A stretch of 30,558 bases of DNA from UBA11524 sp964464815 (GTDB lineage: Bacteria > Bacillota > Clostridia > Christensenellales > Aristaeellaceae). Positions 1 to 6,683 of the stretch are shown here, piece after piece. The stretch covers positions 1-30,558 of the forward strand of contig CAYXHF010000032.1 of assembly GCA_964464815.1 (NCBI GenBank). The letters run 5' to 3'. Each line of letters begins with the position of its first letter. The first letter of the stretch is position 1. The notes beneath the pieces were generated by a model. That model worked only from the letters and a program-made list of their open reading frames with translations, did not search any database and was not told where the DNA came from. The position numbers were made by a program, and so were the translations under genes.

Positions 1-769
1 GCTTGGGGTCGGTGGACAGGGTGGTCTTGCCGGTGCCGGACAGGCCGAAGAACACAGCGGTGTTCTTGCCTTCCATATCGGTGTTGGCGGAGCAGTGCAT
101 GGAGGCAATGCCCTTGAGCGGCAGGTAGTAGTTCATCATGGAGAACATACCCTTCTTCATTTCGCCGCCGTACCAGGTGTTCAGGATCACCTGCTCACGA
201 GAGGTGATGTTGAAGACAACAGCCGTCTCAGAGTTCAGGCCCAGCTCCTTGTAGTTCTCGACCTTCGCCTTGGAAGCGTTGTAAACAACGAAGTCCGGCT
301 CGAAGTTGGCCAGCTCTTCCTCGGTGGGCACGATGAACATGTTCTTGACAAAGTGTGCCTGCCAGGCCACTTCCACGATGAAGCGGACGGCCATGCGGGT
401 GTCCTTGTTCGCGCCGCAGAAGGCATCCACGACGAACAGACGCTTGTTGGACAGTTCCTTCACGGCGATATCGCGAACGGCCTTCCAGGTCTCTTCAGAA
501 GCGGGATGGTTGTCATTCTTGAACTCGTCAGAGGTCCACCACACGGTGTCCTTGGAGTTTTCGTCCATGACAATGAACTTGTCCTTGGGGCTACGGCCGG
601 TATAAATGCCGGTCATGACGTTCACAGCGCCCAGCTCGGACACCTGGCCCTTTTCATAGCCTTCCACGCCAGCCTTGGTCTCTTCTTCAAAGAGCAGGTC
701 GTAGGAAGGATTGTACACGATTTCAGTCGTGCCGGTAATGCCATACTTGCTCAGATTCAGCTCTGCCAT
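1..769 (-). CDS. pckA: Phosphoenolpyruvate carboxykinase (ATP), N-terminal part
   Basis: Interconverts oxaloacetate + ATP and PEP + CO2 + ADP in the cytoplasm. Only about 256 residues are in the window (the family is usually about 530), and the gene runs off the left edge. Visible motifs are GRSPKDKF near residues 58-65, a GGEMKKGMF substrate loop, and the kinase-1a P-loop GLSGTGKTTLS just before the edge. The ATG at 769 is chosen because the protein begins MAELNLSKYG and an AAAGAGGT ribosome site lies just upstream. It has its own promoter and is separated by 248 bp and a terminator from the carboxyltransferase cluster upstream. In that context it may run in the PEP-carboxylating direction, feeding oxaloacetate to the cluster; this is inference. 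Confidence 0.96.
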   Translation of the reverse strand, partial: MAELNLSKYGITGTTEIVYNPSYDLLFEEETKAGVEGYEKGQVSELGAVNVMTGIYTGRSPKDKFIVMDENSKDTVWWTSDEFKNDNHPASEETWKAVRDIAVKELSNKRLFVVDAFCGANKDTRMAVRFIVEVAWQAHFVKNMFIVPTEEELANFEPDFVVYNASKAKVENYKELGLNSETAVVFNITSREQVILNTWYGGEMKKGMFSMMNYYLPLKGIASMHCSANTDMEGKNTAVFFGLSGTGKTTLSTDPK

Positions 770-848
770 ATAGAACTTACCTCTTTCTTTCATCAAATTC
801 GGTAGGAATATACAGGCAAACCACTTATCGCCCATGGTTCGCACTTAT

Positions 849-877
849 ATCATACACCAGTTGCAAAGGAAAATCAA
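849..877 (-). promoter_or_regulatory. Putative sigma-A promoter of pckA
   Basis: On the minus strand, TTGATT (872-877) and TATGAT (849-854) are separated by exactly 17 bp. The predicted start leaves a leader of about 70 nt before the pckA ATG. Confidence 0.6.
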
Positions 878-936
878 GATGCGGATTGAGAAAATTTCTG
901 CAAACAAAGACATTCTCCCGCCAATTATCCGCATCT
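877..936. repeat. Inverted repeat overlapping the pckA promoter
   Basis: AGATGCGGAT (877-886) is perfectly inverted as ATCCGCATCT (927-936), with a 40-nt spacer. Shorter inner arms GAGAA/TTCTC lie inside it. The proximal arm touches the -35 hexamer of the pckA promoter, so it could be an operator or part of a read-through structure. No function is shown. Confidence 0.6.
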
Positions 937-959
937 GTACGTTGCCCCGATTACCACAG

Positions 960-1007
960 AAAAATGCACAAAAGGCCAGGGGCAAAGCACCGCCTTGTCC
1001 CTGACCT
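960..1007 (-). terminator. Rho-independent terminator after the decarboxylase cluster
   Basis: The minus-strand RNA pairs AGGTCAGGG (1007-999) with CCCTGGCCT (981-973), with one G-U pair. An inner CAAGG/CTTTG stem extends it, and a U-rich tail follows. It begins about 10 nt after the stop codon of the carboxyltransferase gene. Confidence 0.7.
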
Positions 1008-1017
1008 GAATGTACAA

Positions 1018-2418
1018 TTAGACAGGCATGGTCTTGTCAGCCTTGTCCAGCATGGTGGAATCCACCTTCAGCTGCTGGGCCGCGCGGTACTCAAAGTACT
1101 TGGGCGCAACCTTGGGGAACATGGCGTAGGACAGCACGTCTTCCTCGCACTGATACCATTCGCGCATTTCCTCACGCAGCTTGTCCAGTTCCGGCGGCAG
1201 GTCGTCCGCGAAGCGATGGGTGATCACCTTGGTGTCGCCGATGCACTTCTTGCGCACGTCCTCGTTCACCTTGCCCGGCACACGGCCATAGTGGCCAGCC
1301 AGCAGGTCCTTGGACTCCTTGGGCACCATCTTGTAGCGCTCGCCACCCAGCACGTTCATCACGGCCTGCGTGCCAACAATCTGGGAGGTCGGCGTGACCA
1401 GCGGCGGATAGCCGAAGTCCTGACGCACGCGCGGCACTTCCGCCAGCACGTCGTAGTACTTGTCCATCTGGTTGGCCTGCTTGAGCTGACCAATCAGGTT
1501 GGACAGCATGCCGCCCGGCACCTGATACTGCAGGGTCTTGACGTCCACACCCAGCACGCGGGAAGGATCGCGCCAGCCGTCCTTGGTCAGGCGATCCGCC
1601 ACGCCGCGGAAGTGCTCCGCCAGATTGGCCAGCAGATCCAGGTCAAAGCCGGTGTCATACTCCGTGCCCCTGAGCGTCGCCACCAGGGACTCGGTTGCGG
1701 GCTGAGAGGTACCAGAAGCCAGCGGAGACAGGCAGGTATCCACCACGTCCACACCCGCTTCAATGGCCTTGAGCAGCACCATGTCGCCCGTGCCGGTGGT
1801 GTTGTGGGTATGCAGCACGATGGGCAGGTCGGTTTCCTTCTTCAGGCGCTTGACCAGGCTGTATGCCTTGTAGGGCAGCAGCAGGTTCGCCATGTCCTTG
1901 ATGCAGATGATGTCTGCGCCCATCTTCTGGATGTCCACAGCCAGCTTGACGAAGTAGTCCTCGTTATGCACGGGAGACTCGGTGTAGGACATGGCGATTT
2001 CCGCCGTGCCGCCGTACTTCTTGGTGGCGGTGACAGCCGTCTTCATGTTGCGCAGGTCGTTCAGGGCGTCAAAGCAGCGGATGATGTCAATACCATTCTC
2101 GATGGCCTTCTTGACAAAGAAATCCACCACGTCGTCCGCGTAGGGACGATAGCCCAGCAGGTTCTGACCACGCAGCAGCATCTGCAGCTTGGTGTTGGGC
2201 ATCGCCTTGCGCAGCTTGCGCAGGCGCTCCCAGGGATCTTCGTTCAGGAAGCGGAGGCAGGAGTCATACGTCGCGCCGCCCCAGCATTCCAGAGAGTAGT
2301 AGCCAACCTTGTCCAGCATTTCGCAGGCAGGCAGCATCTCATCGGTACGCATACGGGTGGCGGCCTGAGACTGATGGCCGTCGCGCAGGATGGTATCCGT
2401 AATCTGAACCTTTGCCAT
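1018..2418 (-). CDS. Pyruvate/oxaloacetate carboxyltransferase subunit (PycB/OadA/5S type)
   Basis: Catalyses carboxyl transfer between biotin and pyruvate/oxaloacetate. The 466-residue protein shows the HMGL-like TIM-barrel start (TDTILRDGHQSQAATRMRT), the metal-binding HTHNTTGTGD, an IKDMANLL segment with the candidate carbamylated lysine, and a conserved C-terminal PYC/OADA domain. It has no fused biotinyl domain, so biotin must come from the separate carrier at 4006-4395. The ATG at 2418 is preferred over a GTG seven codons earlier because GGAGGAAAT sits correctly before it. It is the last gene of the five-gene cluster, 87 nt after the oadB-like gene. It could serve as an oxaloacetate decarboxylase alpha subunit or as the pyruvate-side subunit of a transcarboxylase. 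Confidence 0.93.
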   Translation of the reverse strand: MAKVQITDTILRDGHQSQAATRMRTDEMLPACEMLDKVGYYSLECWGGATYDSCLRFLNEDPWERLRKLRKAMPNTKLQMLLRGQNLLGYRPYADDVVDFFVKKAIENGIDIIRCFDALNDLRNMKTAVTATKKYGGTAEIAMSYTESPVHNEDYFVKLAVDIQKMGADIICIKDMANLLLPYKAYSLVKRLKKETDLPIVLHTHNTTGTGDMVLLKAIEAGVDVVDTCLSPLASGTSQPATESLVATLRGTEYDTGFDLDLLANLAEHFRGVADRLTKDGWRDPSRVLGVDVKTLQYQVPGGMLSNLIGQLKQANQMDKYYDVLAEVPRVRQDFGYPPLVTPTSQIVGTQAVMNVLGGERYKMVPKESKDLLAGHYGRVPGKVNEDVRKKCIGDTKVITHRFADDLPPELDKLREEMREWYQCEEDVLSYAMFPKVAPKYFEYRAAQQLKVDSTMLDKADKTMPV

Positions 2419-2505
2419 AGGTCGAATTTCCTCCTTCACATCGGCCGGAGGCAGAGGAGCATTCCTCCCCTGCTTCCAGCCAGAAACGTTTCCATCAATA
2501 GCTCA

Positions 2506-3963
2506 TTAGCCGAACATGCTCAGCAGAACACCTGCCGCAATGGCAGAGCCGATAACACCAGCAACGTTCGGGCCCATGGCGTGCATCAGCAGGAAGTTGG
2601 CGGGATTCGCCTTCTGACCTTCACGCTGAGACACACGCGCCGCCATCGGAACAGCCGACACGCCGGCAGAACCAATCAGCGGGTTGATCGTGCCACCAGA
2701 GAGCACGTTCATCAGCTTGGCCAGCAGCACGCCGCCAGCCGTGCCCATGCTGAAGGCCACGATGCCCATCGCAATGATTTCAATCGTCTGGAGCGTCAGG
2801 AAGGTGGAGGCAGTCGCCGTCGCGCCAACCGTGATGCCCAGGAAGATGGTCACGATGTTCATCAGTTCGTTCTGCATGGTCTTATTGATACGCTCGGTCA
2901 CGCCGCATTCCTTGGCCAGGTTGCCCAGCATCAGGCAGCCAACCAGAGACGCCGCAGAGGGCAGCAGCAGCGCAACCAGAATGGTCACGACGATCGGGAA
3001 CAAGATCTTCTGCGTCTTGGTGGCAGGCTTGAGCTGCTTCATGACAATCTTGCGTTCCTTCTCGGTCGTCAGCGCATGCATAATCGGCGGCTGGATAACA
3101 GGCACCAGCGCCATGTAGGAGTATGCAGCAACAGCAATCGGTCCCAGCAGATGGGGCGCGAGCTTACCGGTCAGCCAGATAGCCGTCGGGCCGTCCGCAC
3201 CACCGATGATGCCGATAGCGCCAGCTTCCGCAGCGGTGAAGCCGAAGATTGCATACGCAAACAGGAAGGTCATGAAAATACCCAGCTGCGCCGCAGCACC
3301 CAGCAGCAGCGTCTTGGGGTTGGAGATCAGCGGACCAAAGTCCGTGCCAGCGCCAACGCCCATGAAGATCAGGCAGGGATAGATGCCCAGCTTCACGCCC
3401 AGGTACAGGTAGTCCAGCAGGCCGGCGGAAATCGTCTTGCCCGCATTGGCCAGCAGCACGCCGGTCGCGTCATAGACCAGACCATTCTTGAGGAACGCAT
3501 CCTCCAGAATGATGGAGGCCGCATTGCCGTTGACGGCGAACTGGTTCATGATGTCCGCAAAGGGCACCAGCGCGGTCGCATCCTCAATGGTCACAGCGTT
3601 GATGAAGTGACCCAGAACGACATGGTTGCTATTGAGCACCTGGCCCGCGGCGTTGACCACATAGCCAATGGAATCAACAAAATCCTTGCCGTCTATCATG
3701 ACAGCGCCGCCGAACAATGCCCAGTTGGCATGGCCGCCAGCAAACAACTCTTCGTGGAAAACATCGCTGCCCAGCAGGTTGGTCAGCAGCATGCCGAACG
3801 CAATGGGCAGCAGCAGCAGCGGTTCAAACTGCTTGACGATGGCCAGGTACAGCAGCACGCAGGCAACGCCGACCATGATCAATGCCGACGGGTTCGTCAG
3901 ATACTGGTAAATACCCGAGGTCGTGACGAGCCCCATGAGGGTTTCGCCCACATTGATTCCCAT
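2506..3963 (-). CDS. Na+-translocating decarboxylase beta subunit (OadB/MmdB/GcdB family)
   Basis: Integral membrane subunit that decarboxylates carboxybiotin and exports Na+. The 485-residue hydrophobic protein carries the family signatures GIIGGADGPTAIW (the ion-coupling Asp is residue 257), FMGVGAGTDFGPL, INPLIGSAGVSAVPMAARV and the C-terminal HAMGPNVAGVIGSAIAAG. It is about 50 residues longer than the Klebsiella protein as I remember it (about 430). The extra length lies between residues about 65 and 185, in the loop before the ion-binding half. The ATG at 3963 has a purine-rich AAGGAAAG upstream. It is preceded by the biotin carrier gene (42-nt gap) and followed by the pycB-like gene. 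Confidence 0.95.
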   Translation of the reverse strand: MGINVGETLMGLVTTSGIYQYLTNPSALIMVGVACVLLYLAIVKQFEPLLLLPIAFGMLLTNLLGSDVFHEELFAGGHANWALFGGAVMIDGKDFVDSIGYVVNAAGQVLNSNHVVLGHFINAVTIEDATALVPFADIMNQFAVNGNAASIILEDAFLKNGLVYDATGVLLANAGKTISAGLLDYLYLGVKLGIYPCLIFMGVGAGTDFGPLISNPKTLLLGAAAQLGIFMTFLFAYAIFGFTAAEAGAIGIIGGADGPTAIWLTGKLAPHLLGPIAVAAYSYMALVPVIQPPIMHALTTEKERKIVMKQLKPATKTQKILFPIVVTILVALLLPSAASLVGCLMLGNLAKECGVTERINKTMQNELMNIVTIFLGITVGATATASTFLTLQTIEIIAMGIVAFSMGTAGGVLLAKLMNVLSGGTINPLIGSAGVSAVPMAARVSQREGQKANPANFLLMHAMGPNVAGVIGSAIAAGVLLSMFG

Positions 3964-4005
3964 TTTATCAACTCACTTTCCTTCGGGATAACAAACAGGA
4001 ATGAA

Positions 4006-4395
4006 TTACGCCAGCACGACCAGCGTGTCTTCAGCGCCAACCGTTGCGCCCTTGGTGATCGGCACCTGAACGACCTTACCAGCGCGGGGCGCGGGAATTT
4101 CGTTCTCCATCTTCATGGCTTCCAGCACGCACAGCACGGTGCCAGCCGCGACGGTGTCGCCAACCTTCACCTTCACATCCAGGACGTTGCCGGGCATGGG
4201 CGCCTTCACGGGGTCACCACCGGCCACGGGCGCGGCAGCAGGAGCAGCAGCCTTGGGCGCAGCAGCCGGAGCAGCCACGGGAGCAGCGGCCACAGGGGCA
4301 GCAGCACGCACAGGAGCAGCGCTCACAGCGCCGCCGACTTCTTCCACATCGACCACATAGGTCTGGCCGTTGACAGTAATATTGAAGGTACGCAT
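4006..4395 (-). CDS. Biotin carboxyl carrier protein of the decarboxylase complex
   Basis: Carries the carboxyl group on biotin between the carboxyltransferases and the membrane decarboxylase. It has 129 residues: a short N-terminal segment (MRTFNITVNGQTYVVDVEEV), a flexible Ala/Pro-rich linker (about 25-60), and a C-terminal biotinyl domain with VLEAMKMENE. The biotinylated lysine is residue 95. The ATG at 4395 follows AGGAGGAAT. This layout matches MmdC/GcdC and the transcarboxylase 1.3S subunit. The birA gene at 24367-25335 encodes the likely modifying ligase. Confidence 0.95.
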   Translation of the reverse strand: MRTFNITVNGQTYVVDVEEVGGAVSAAPVRAAAPVAAAPVAAPAAAPKAAAPAAAPVAGGDPVKAPMPGNVLDVKVKVGDTVAAGTVLCVLEAMKMENEIPAPRAGKVVQVPITKGATVGAEDTLVVLA

Positions 4396-4457
4396 AATGG
4401 TATTCCTCCTACTTTCAATCAGTTCGATTTGTCAAGTTTGGGCAAGGTCACAGCGGC

Positions 4458-4838
4458 TCAGAAGCGGCTGTACACCTGCTCCTCACGGCCAGCCTTGTTC
4501 CAGACCGGCGCATTGGTCACGCGGCGGACGCGGCGCACGGTAAAGGCGCTGCCATCCTCCATCATCATGGCAACAGCGGCGGAAATCACGGCAATCAGCT
4601 CGTTATCATCCGTCACCGGCACTTCCTCCACCACAGGGGCAGCAGCAGGCGCAGGTGCCGCTTCTGCCGCCTTGGCGGCCTTCTTCTTTCCCTGACCCAG
4701 GTTGCTGGTGAGCATTTGCATGATCTTAATCAGACCAATCAGCAGGACAAGGCCAAAGAAGACCGTCAACATGCCAATCAGCATGACAATCAGGCTAAAG
4801 CCCAGCTTACCAGGCAATTCAGCAAGATAGTTTTGCAT
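4458..4838 (-). CDS. Sodium pump decarboxylase gamma/delta subunit (OadG family)
   Basis: Small membrane anchor that holds the carboxyltransferase and biotin carrier to the OadB-type subunit. The 126-residue protein has one N-terminal transmembrane helix (about residues 13-39, LGFSLIVMLIGMLTVFFGLV). After it come a Lys-rich stretch (QGKKKAAKAA), an Ala/Pro linker and a conserved tail (ELIAVISAAVA...RRV). The ATG at 4838 is preferred to a GTG two codons upstream because AGGAAAGG is then well spaced. It lies 44 nt after the carboxyltransferase gene and 62 nt before the biotin carrier gene. Confidence 0.9.
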   Translation of the reverse strand: MQNYLAELPGKLGFSLIVMLIGMLTVFFGLVLLIGLIKIMQMLTSNLGQGKKKAAKAAEAAPAPAAAPVVEEVPVTDDNELIAVISAAVAMMMEDGSAFTVRRVRRVTNAPVWNKAGREEQVYSRF

Positions 4839-4866
4839 TTTCACACGATCCTTTCCTCTACATCAG

Positions 4867-4900
4867 AGCGGCAGGTTGCCAATTACAGCGGCAGGTTGCC
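4867..4900. repeat. 20-bp-period duplication across the carboxyltransferase stop codon
   Basis: AGCGGCAGGTTGCC occurs perfectly at 4867-4880 and 4887-4900. On the minus strand the sequence coding for the last residues (GNLPL) is repeated directly after the TAA, so the stop codon sits between the two copies. It looks like a small tandem duplication. Confidence 0.85.
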
Positions 4901-6364
4901 GTGCTTCTTCGGGGGATTGGATTCGCGCTTGGAGGCAAGCATTTCCAGGGCCGCAATGACATACTTGCGGGTTTCCGCCGGATCGATGACATCATCGACC
5001 ATGCCGGCAGCAGCAGCCGTCACGCCGTCCGCCACATCCGCGGCGAACTTCGCTTCCAGCTCCGCACGGGTTTCCAGCGCGGGCTTCTTGCCAGCCTTGA
5101 GTTCATCGGTGTAGAGCACCTGCACCGCCGCTTCGGGCGTCAGGGCAGAAATCACCGCACCCGGCCAGGCGTAGGTCACATCGGCATTGCTCTTGCCGCC
5201 CATGGCGACATAGGCCTGACCAATGGCGTTGCCCGTCACAACGGACACCTTCGCCGTGGTCGCTTCCGCATAGGCGTAGAGCAGCTGCGTCGTCGCCTTG
5301 ATGGTCGCCGCCTGATCCTCAATGGCGGGCACAGCCACACCCTTGCTGTTGATCAGGGACACCACCGGCAGGCTGTAGCAGTCGCACAGGCGGATGAAGC
5401 GCGCAGCCTTCGCCGCAGACGCAGCGGTCAGCACACCGTCATTCTCCTTGCCATTGCCAACAACCAGACCGACCGGACGGCCGCCAATGCGCGTCAGCGC
5501 CACGCGGACTTCCTTGCCGTACTCCTTGTACAGCTCCACGAACGCCGCACCGTCGGCCATGGCCGCCAGCTGGCTGTCCGCATCCGCCGCATCCAGCACG
5601 GGCAGGATACGGTTCATATCGTCGGTATCAACGATTGCCGCGTCCTCCGCGTTGCAGCCGGGCAGATAGTCCAGCACCTGCACCGCCAGCGCGATGGCTT
5701 CGTCTTCGTTCGCCGCCGTCAGCGCCACGCCGCCCTGCGCCGCCATCGTCTTGGCACCGCCGACCGCCTTGGCGTCAACCGCCTTGCCAGAGATAGCGCT
5801 CATGACCTGCGGGCCATAAACCATCAGCTGGCCAACATTTTCCGCTTCAATCGCCACATCAGCAAGCTGAGCGATCATTGCCGCACCGCCGACCACCGGG
5901 CCAAGGATCAGCGCAATTACCGGCACCACACCGCTAAGCTTCGCCAGACGGGTGAACACGGACGCATAGGCGTTCATCGCCTGCGCGCCTTCATCAATAC
6001 GCACACCAGCACTGTCGCACAGCGCAATCACGGGCGCGCCCGTCTTCTGCGCCAGGTCCAGCACCTTGCAAATCTTCTGGGCCTGCATCTGCCCCATCGC
6101 GCCACCATGCACCGTGAAATCCTGCGCGAACACGTACACAGGACGATCCTGCACCGTGCCACTGCCGGTCACAACGCCAGCGTAGTCGCCATTCTTGGAC
6201 ACCAATGCGTCCGTCTCGACAAAGGAGCCTGCATCCAGCAGCTTGGCCACCCGTTCACGGGCAGTCATCTTGCCAGCCGCACGCTGCTTCTCGATTCGTT
6301 CCGCATTTCCCTGCAGGATGCTCTGCTTTTTCGCCAGCACCTGCTTCAGGTTCTGCTCACTCAT
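4883..6364 (-). CDS. Acyl-CoA carboxyltransferase subunit (MmdA/PccB/12S type)
   Basis: Transfers a carboxyl group between an acyl-CoA (methylmalonyl-/propionyl-CoA is most likely) and biotin. The 493-residue protein has two crotonase-like halves. The N-terminal half shows KMTARERV, FAQDFTVHGGAMGQMQAQKI and DSAGVRIDEG. The C-terminal half shows GNAIGQAYVAMGGKS, AWPGAVISALTPEAAVQVLY and a final NPPKKHGNLPL typical of MmdA/PccB. The ATG at 6364 follows GGAGGGAG with 8-nt spacing; an upstream ATG at 6382 lacks a good site. It is the first large gene of the cluster. The exact acyl-CoA cannot be read from the sequence, and glutaconyl-CoA is possible. Confidence 0.92.
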   Translation of the reverse strand: MSEQNLKQVLAKKQSILQGNAERIEKQRAAGKMTARERVAKLLDAGSFVETDALVSKNGDYAGVVTGSGTVQDRPVYVFAQDFTVHGGAMGQMQAQKICKVLDLAQKTGAPVIALCDSAGVRIDEGAQAMNAYASVFTRLAKLSGVVPVIALILGPVVGGAAMIAQLADVAIEAENVGQLMVYGPQVMSAISGKAVDAKAVGGAKTMAAQGGVALTAANEDEAIALAVQVLDYLPGCNAEDAAIVDTDDMNRILPVLDAADADSQLAAMADGAAFVELYKEYGKEVRVALTRIGGRPVGLVVGNGKENDGVLTAASAAKAARFIRLCDCYSLPVVSLINSKGVAVPAIEDQAATIKATTQLLYAYAEATTAKVSVVTGNAIGQAYVAMGGKSNADVTYAWPGAVISALTPEAAVQVLYTDELKAGKKPALETRAELEAKFAADVADGVTAAAAGMVDDVIDPAETRKYVIAALEMLASKRESNPPKKHGNLPL

Positions 6365-6365
6365 G

Positions 6366-6455
6366 TCAAAATCTCCCTCCATGTTCTGGAATCTGCCCTT
6401 GTTCAGGGCAGGAAATTAGAGGATACAATTTAGCCCAACTTTTCTTATTCTCCAT
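6366..6455 (-). CDS. Possible 29-codon leader ORF upstream of the carboxyltransferase gene
   Basis: ATG at 6455 follows AGGAGG by only 3 nt. The frame stays open for 29 codons (starting MENKKSWAKLYP) and its TGA ends one base before the ATG of the carboxyltransferase gene. A 7-bp hairpin CTGCCCT/AGGGCAG (6393-6411) lies inside the frame. The arrangement would suit translational coupling, but it could also be chance in an untranslated leader. Confidence 0.3.
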   Translation of the reverse strand: MENKKSWAKLYPLISCPEQGQIPEHGGRF

Positions 6456-6586
6456 CTACCTCCTATTTCCTGCTTCCCGAAAAAATTTTGTGATTTTTTA
6501 GACACTTCTCGCCTGTTTTTTGTCGATTTTCACCTCAAAGGCGACTTGCGGTCTGTTTTCAGGCGTGAAATGTCCGCATTCTTGTC
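6456..6586. other. Leader region of the carboxyltransferase cluster
   Basis: AT-rich stretch completing the 319-bp gap (6365-6683) between dnaX and the cluster. A perfect minus-strand TTGACA (6583-6588) overlaps the U-tract of the dnaX terminator but has no acceptable -10 at 16-18 bp. No promoter here is convincing, although one is expected. Confidence 0.5.
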
Positions 6587-6628
6587 AAAAAAGGCGCATT
6601 GCTTCTTTATAATAGGAAGCAACACGCC
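6587..6628 (-). terminator. Rho-independent terminator of dnaX
   Basis: The minus-strand RNA has a 13-bp stem (GGCGTGTTGCTTC with GAAGCAATGCGCC, two G-U pairs), a 10-nt loop and six U residues. It lies about 55 nt after the dnaX stop codon. Confidence 0.92.
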
Positions 6629-6683
6629 CTCACCAGCCGCTTCCAGATGTATCACCCGAAAACATGCCCTTGCTATCTGCTTG

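Noticed and set aside
886..4695. 1,269-codon open frame antisense to the decarboxylase cluster
   Set aside because: It runs in the codon-aligned antisense register of three real genes. Sense genes that avoid TTA, CTA and TCA codons leave no antisense stops. The product is low-complexity (His/Arg/Gln-rich) with no domain.
6583..6588. Promoter from the perfect TTGACA in the dnaX terminator tail
   Set aside because: No acceptable -10 hexamer lies 16-18 bp downstream.
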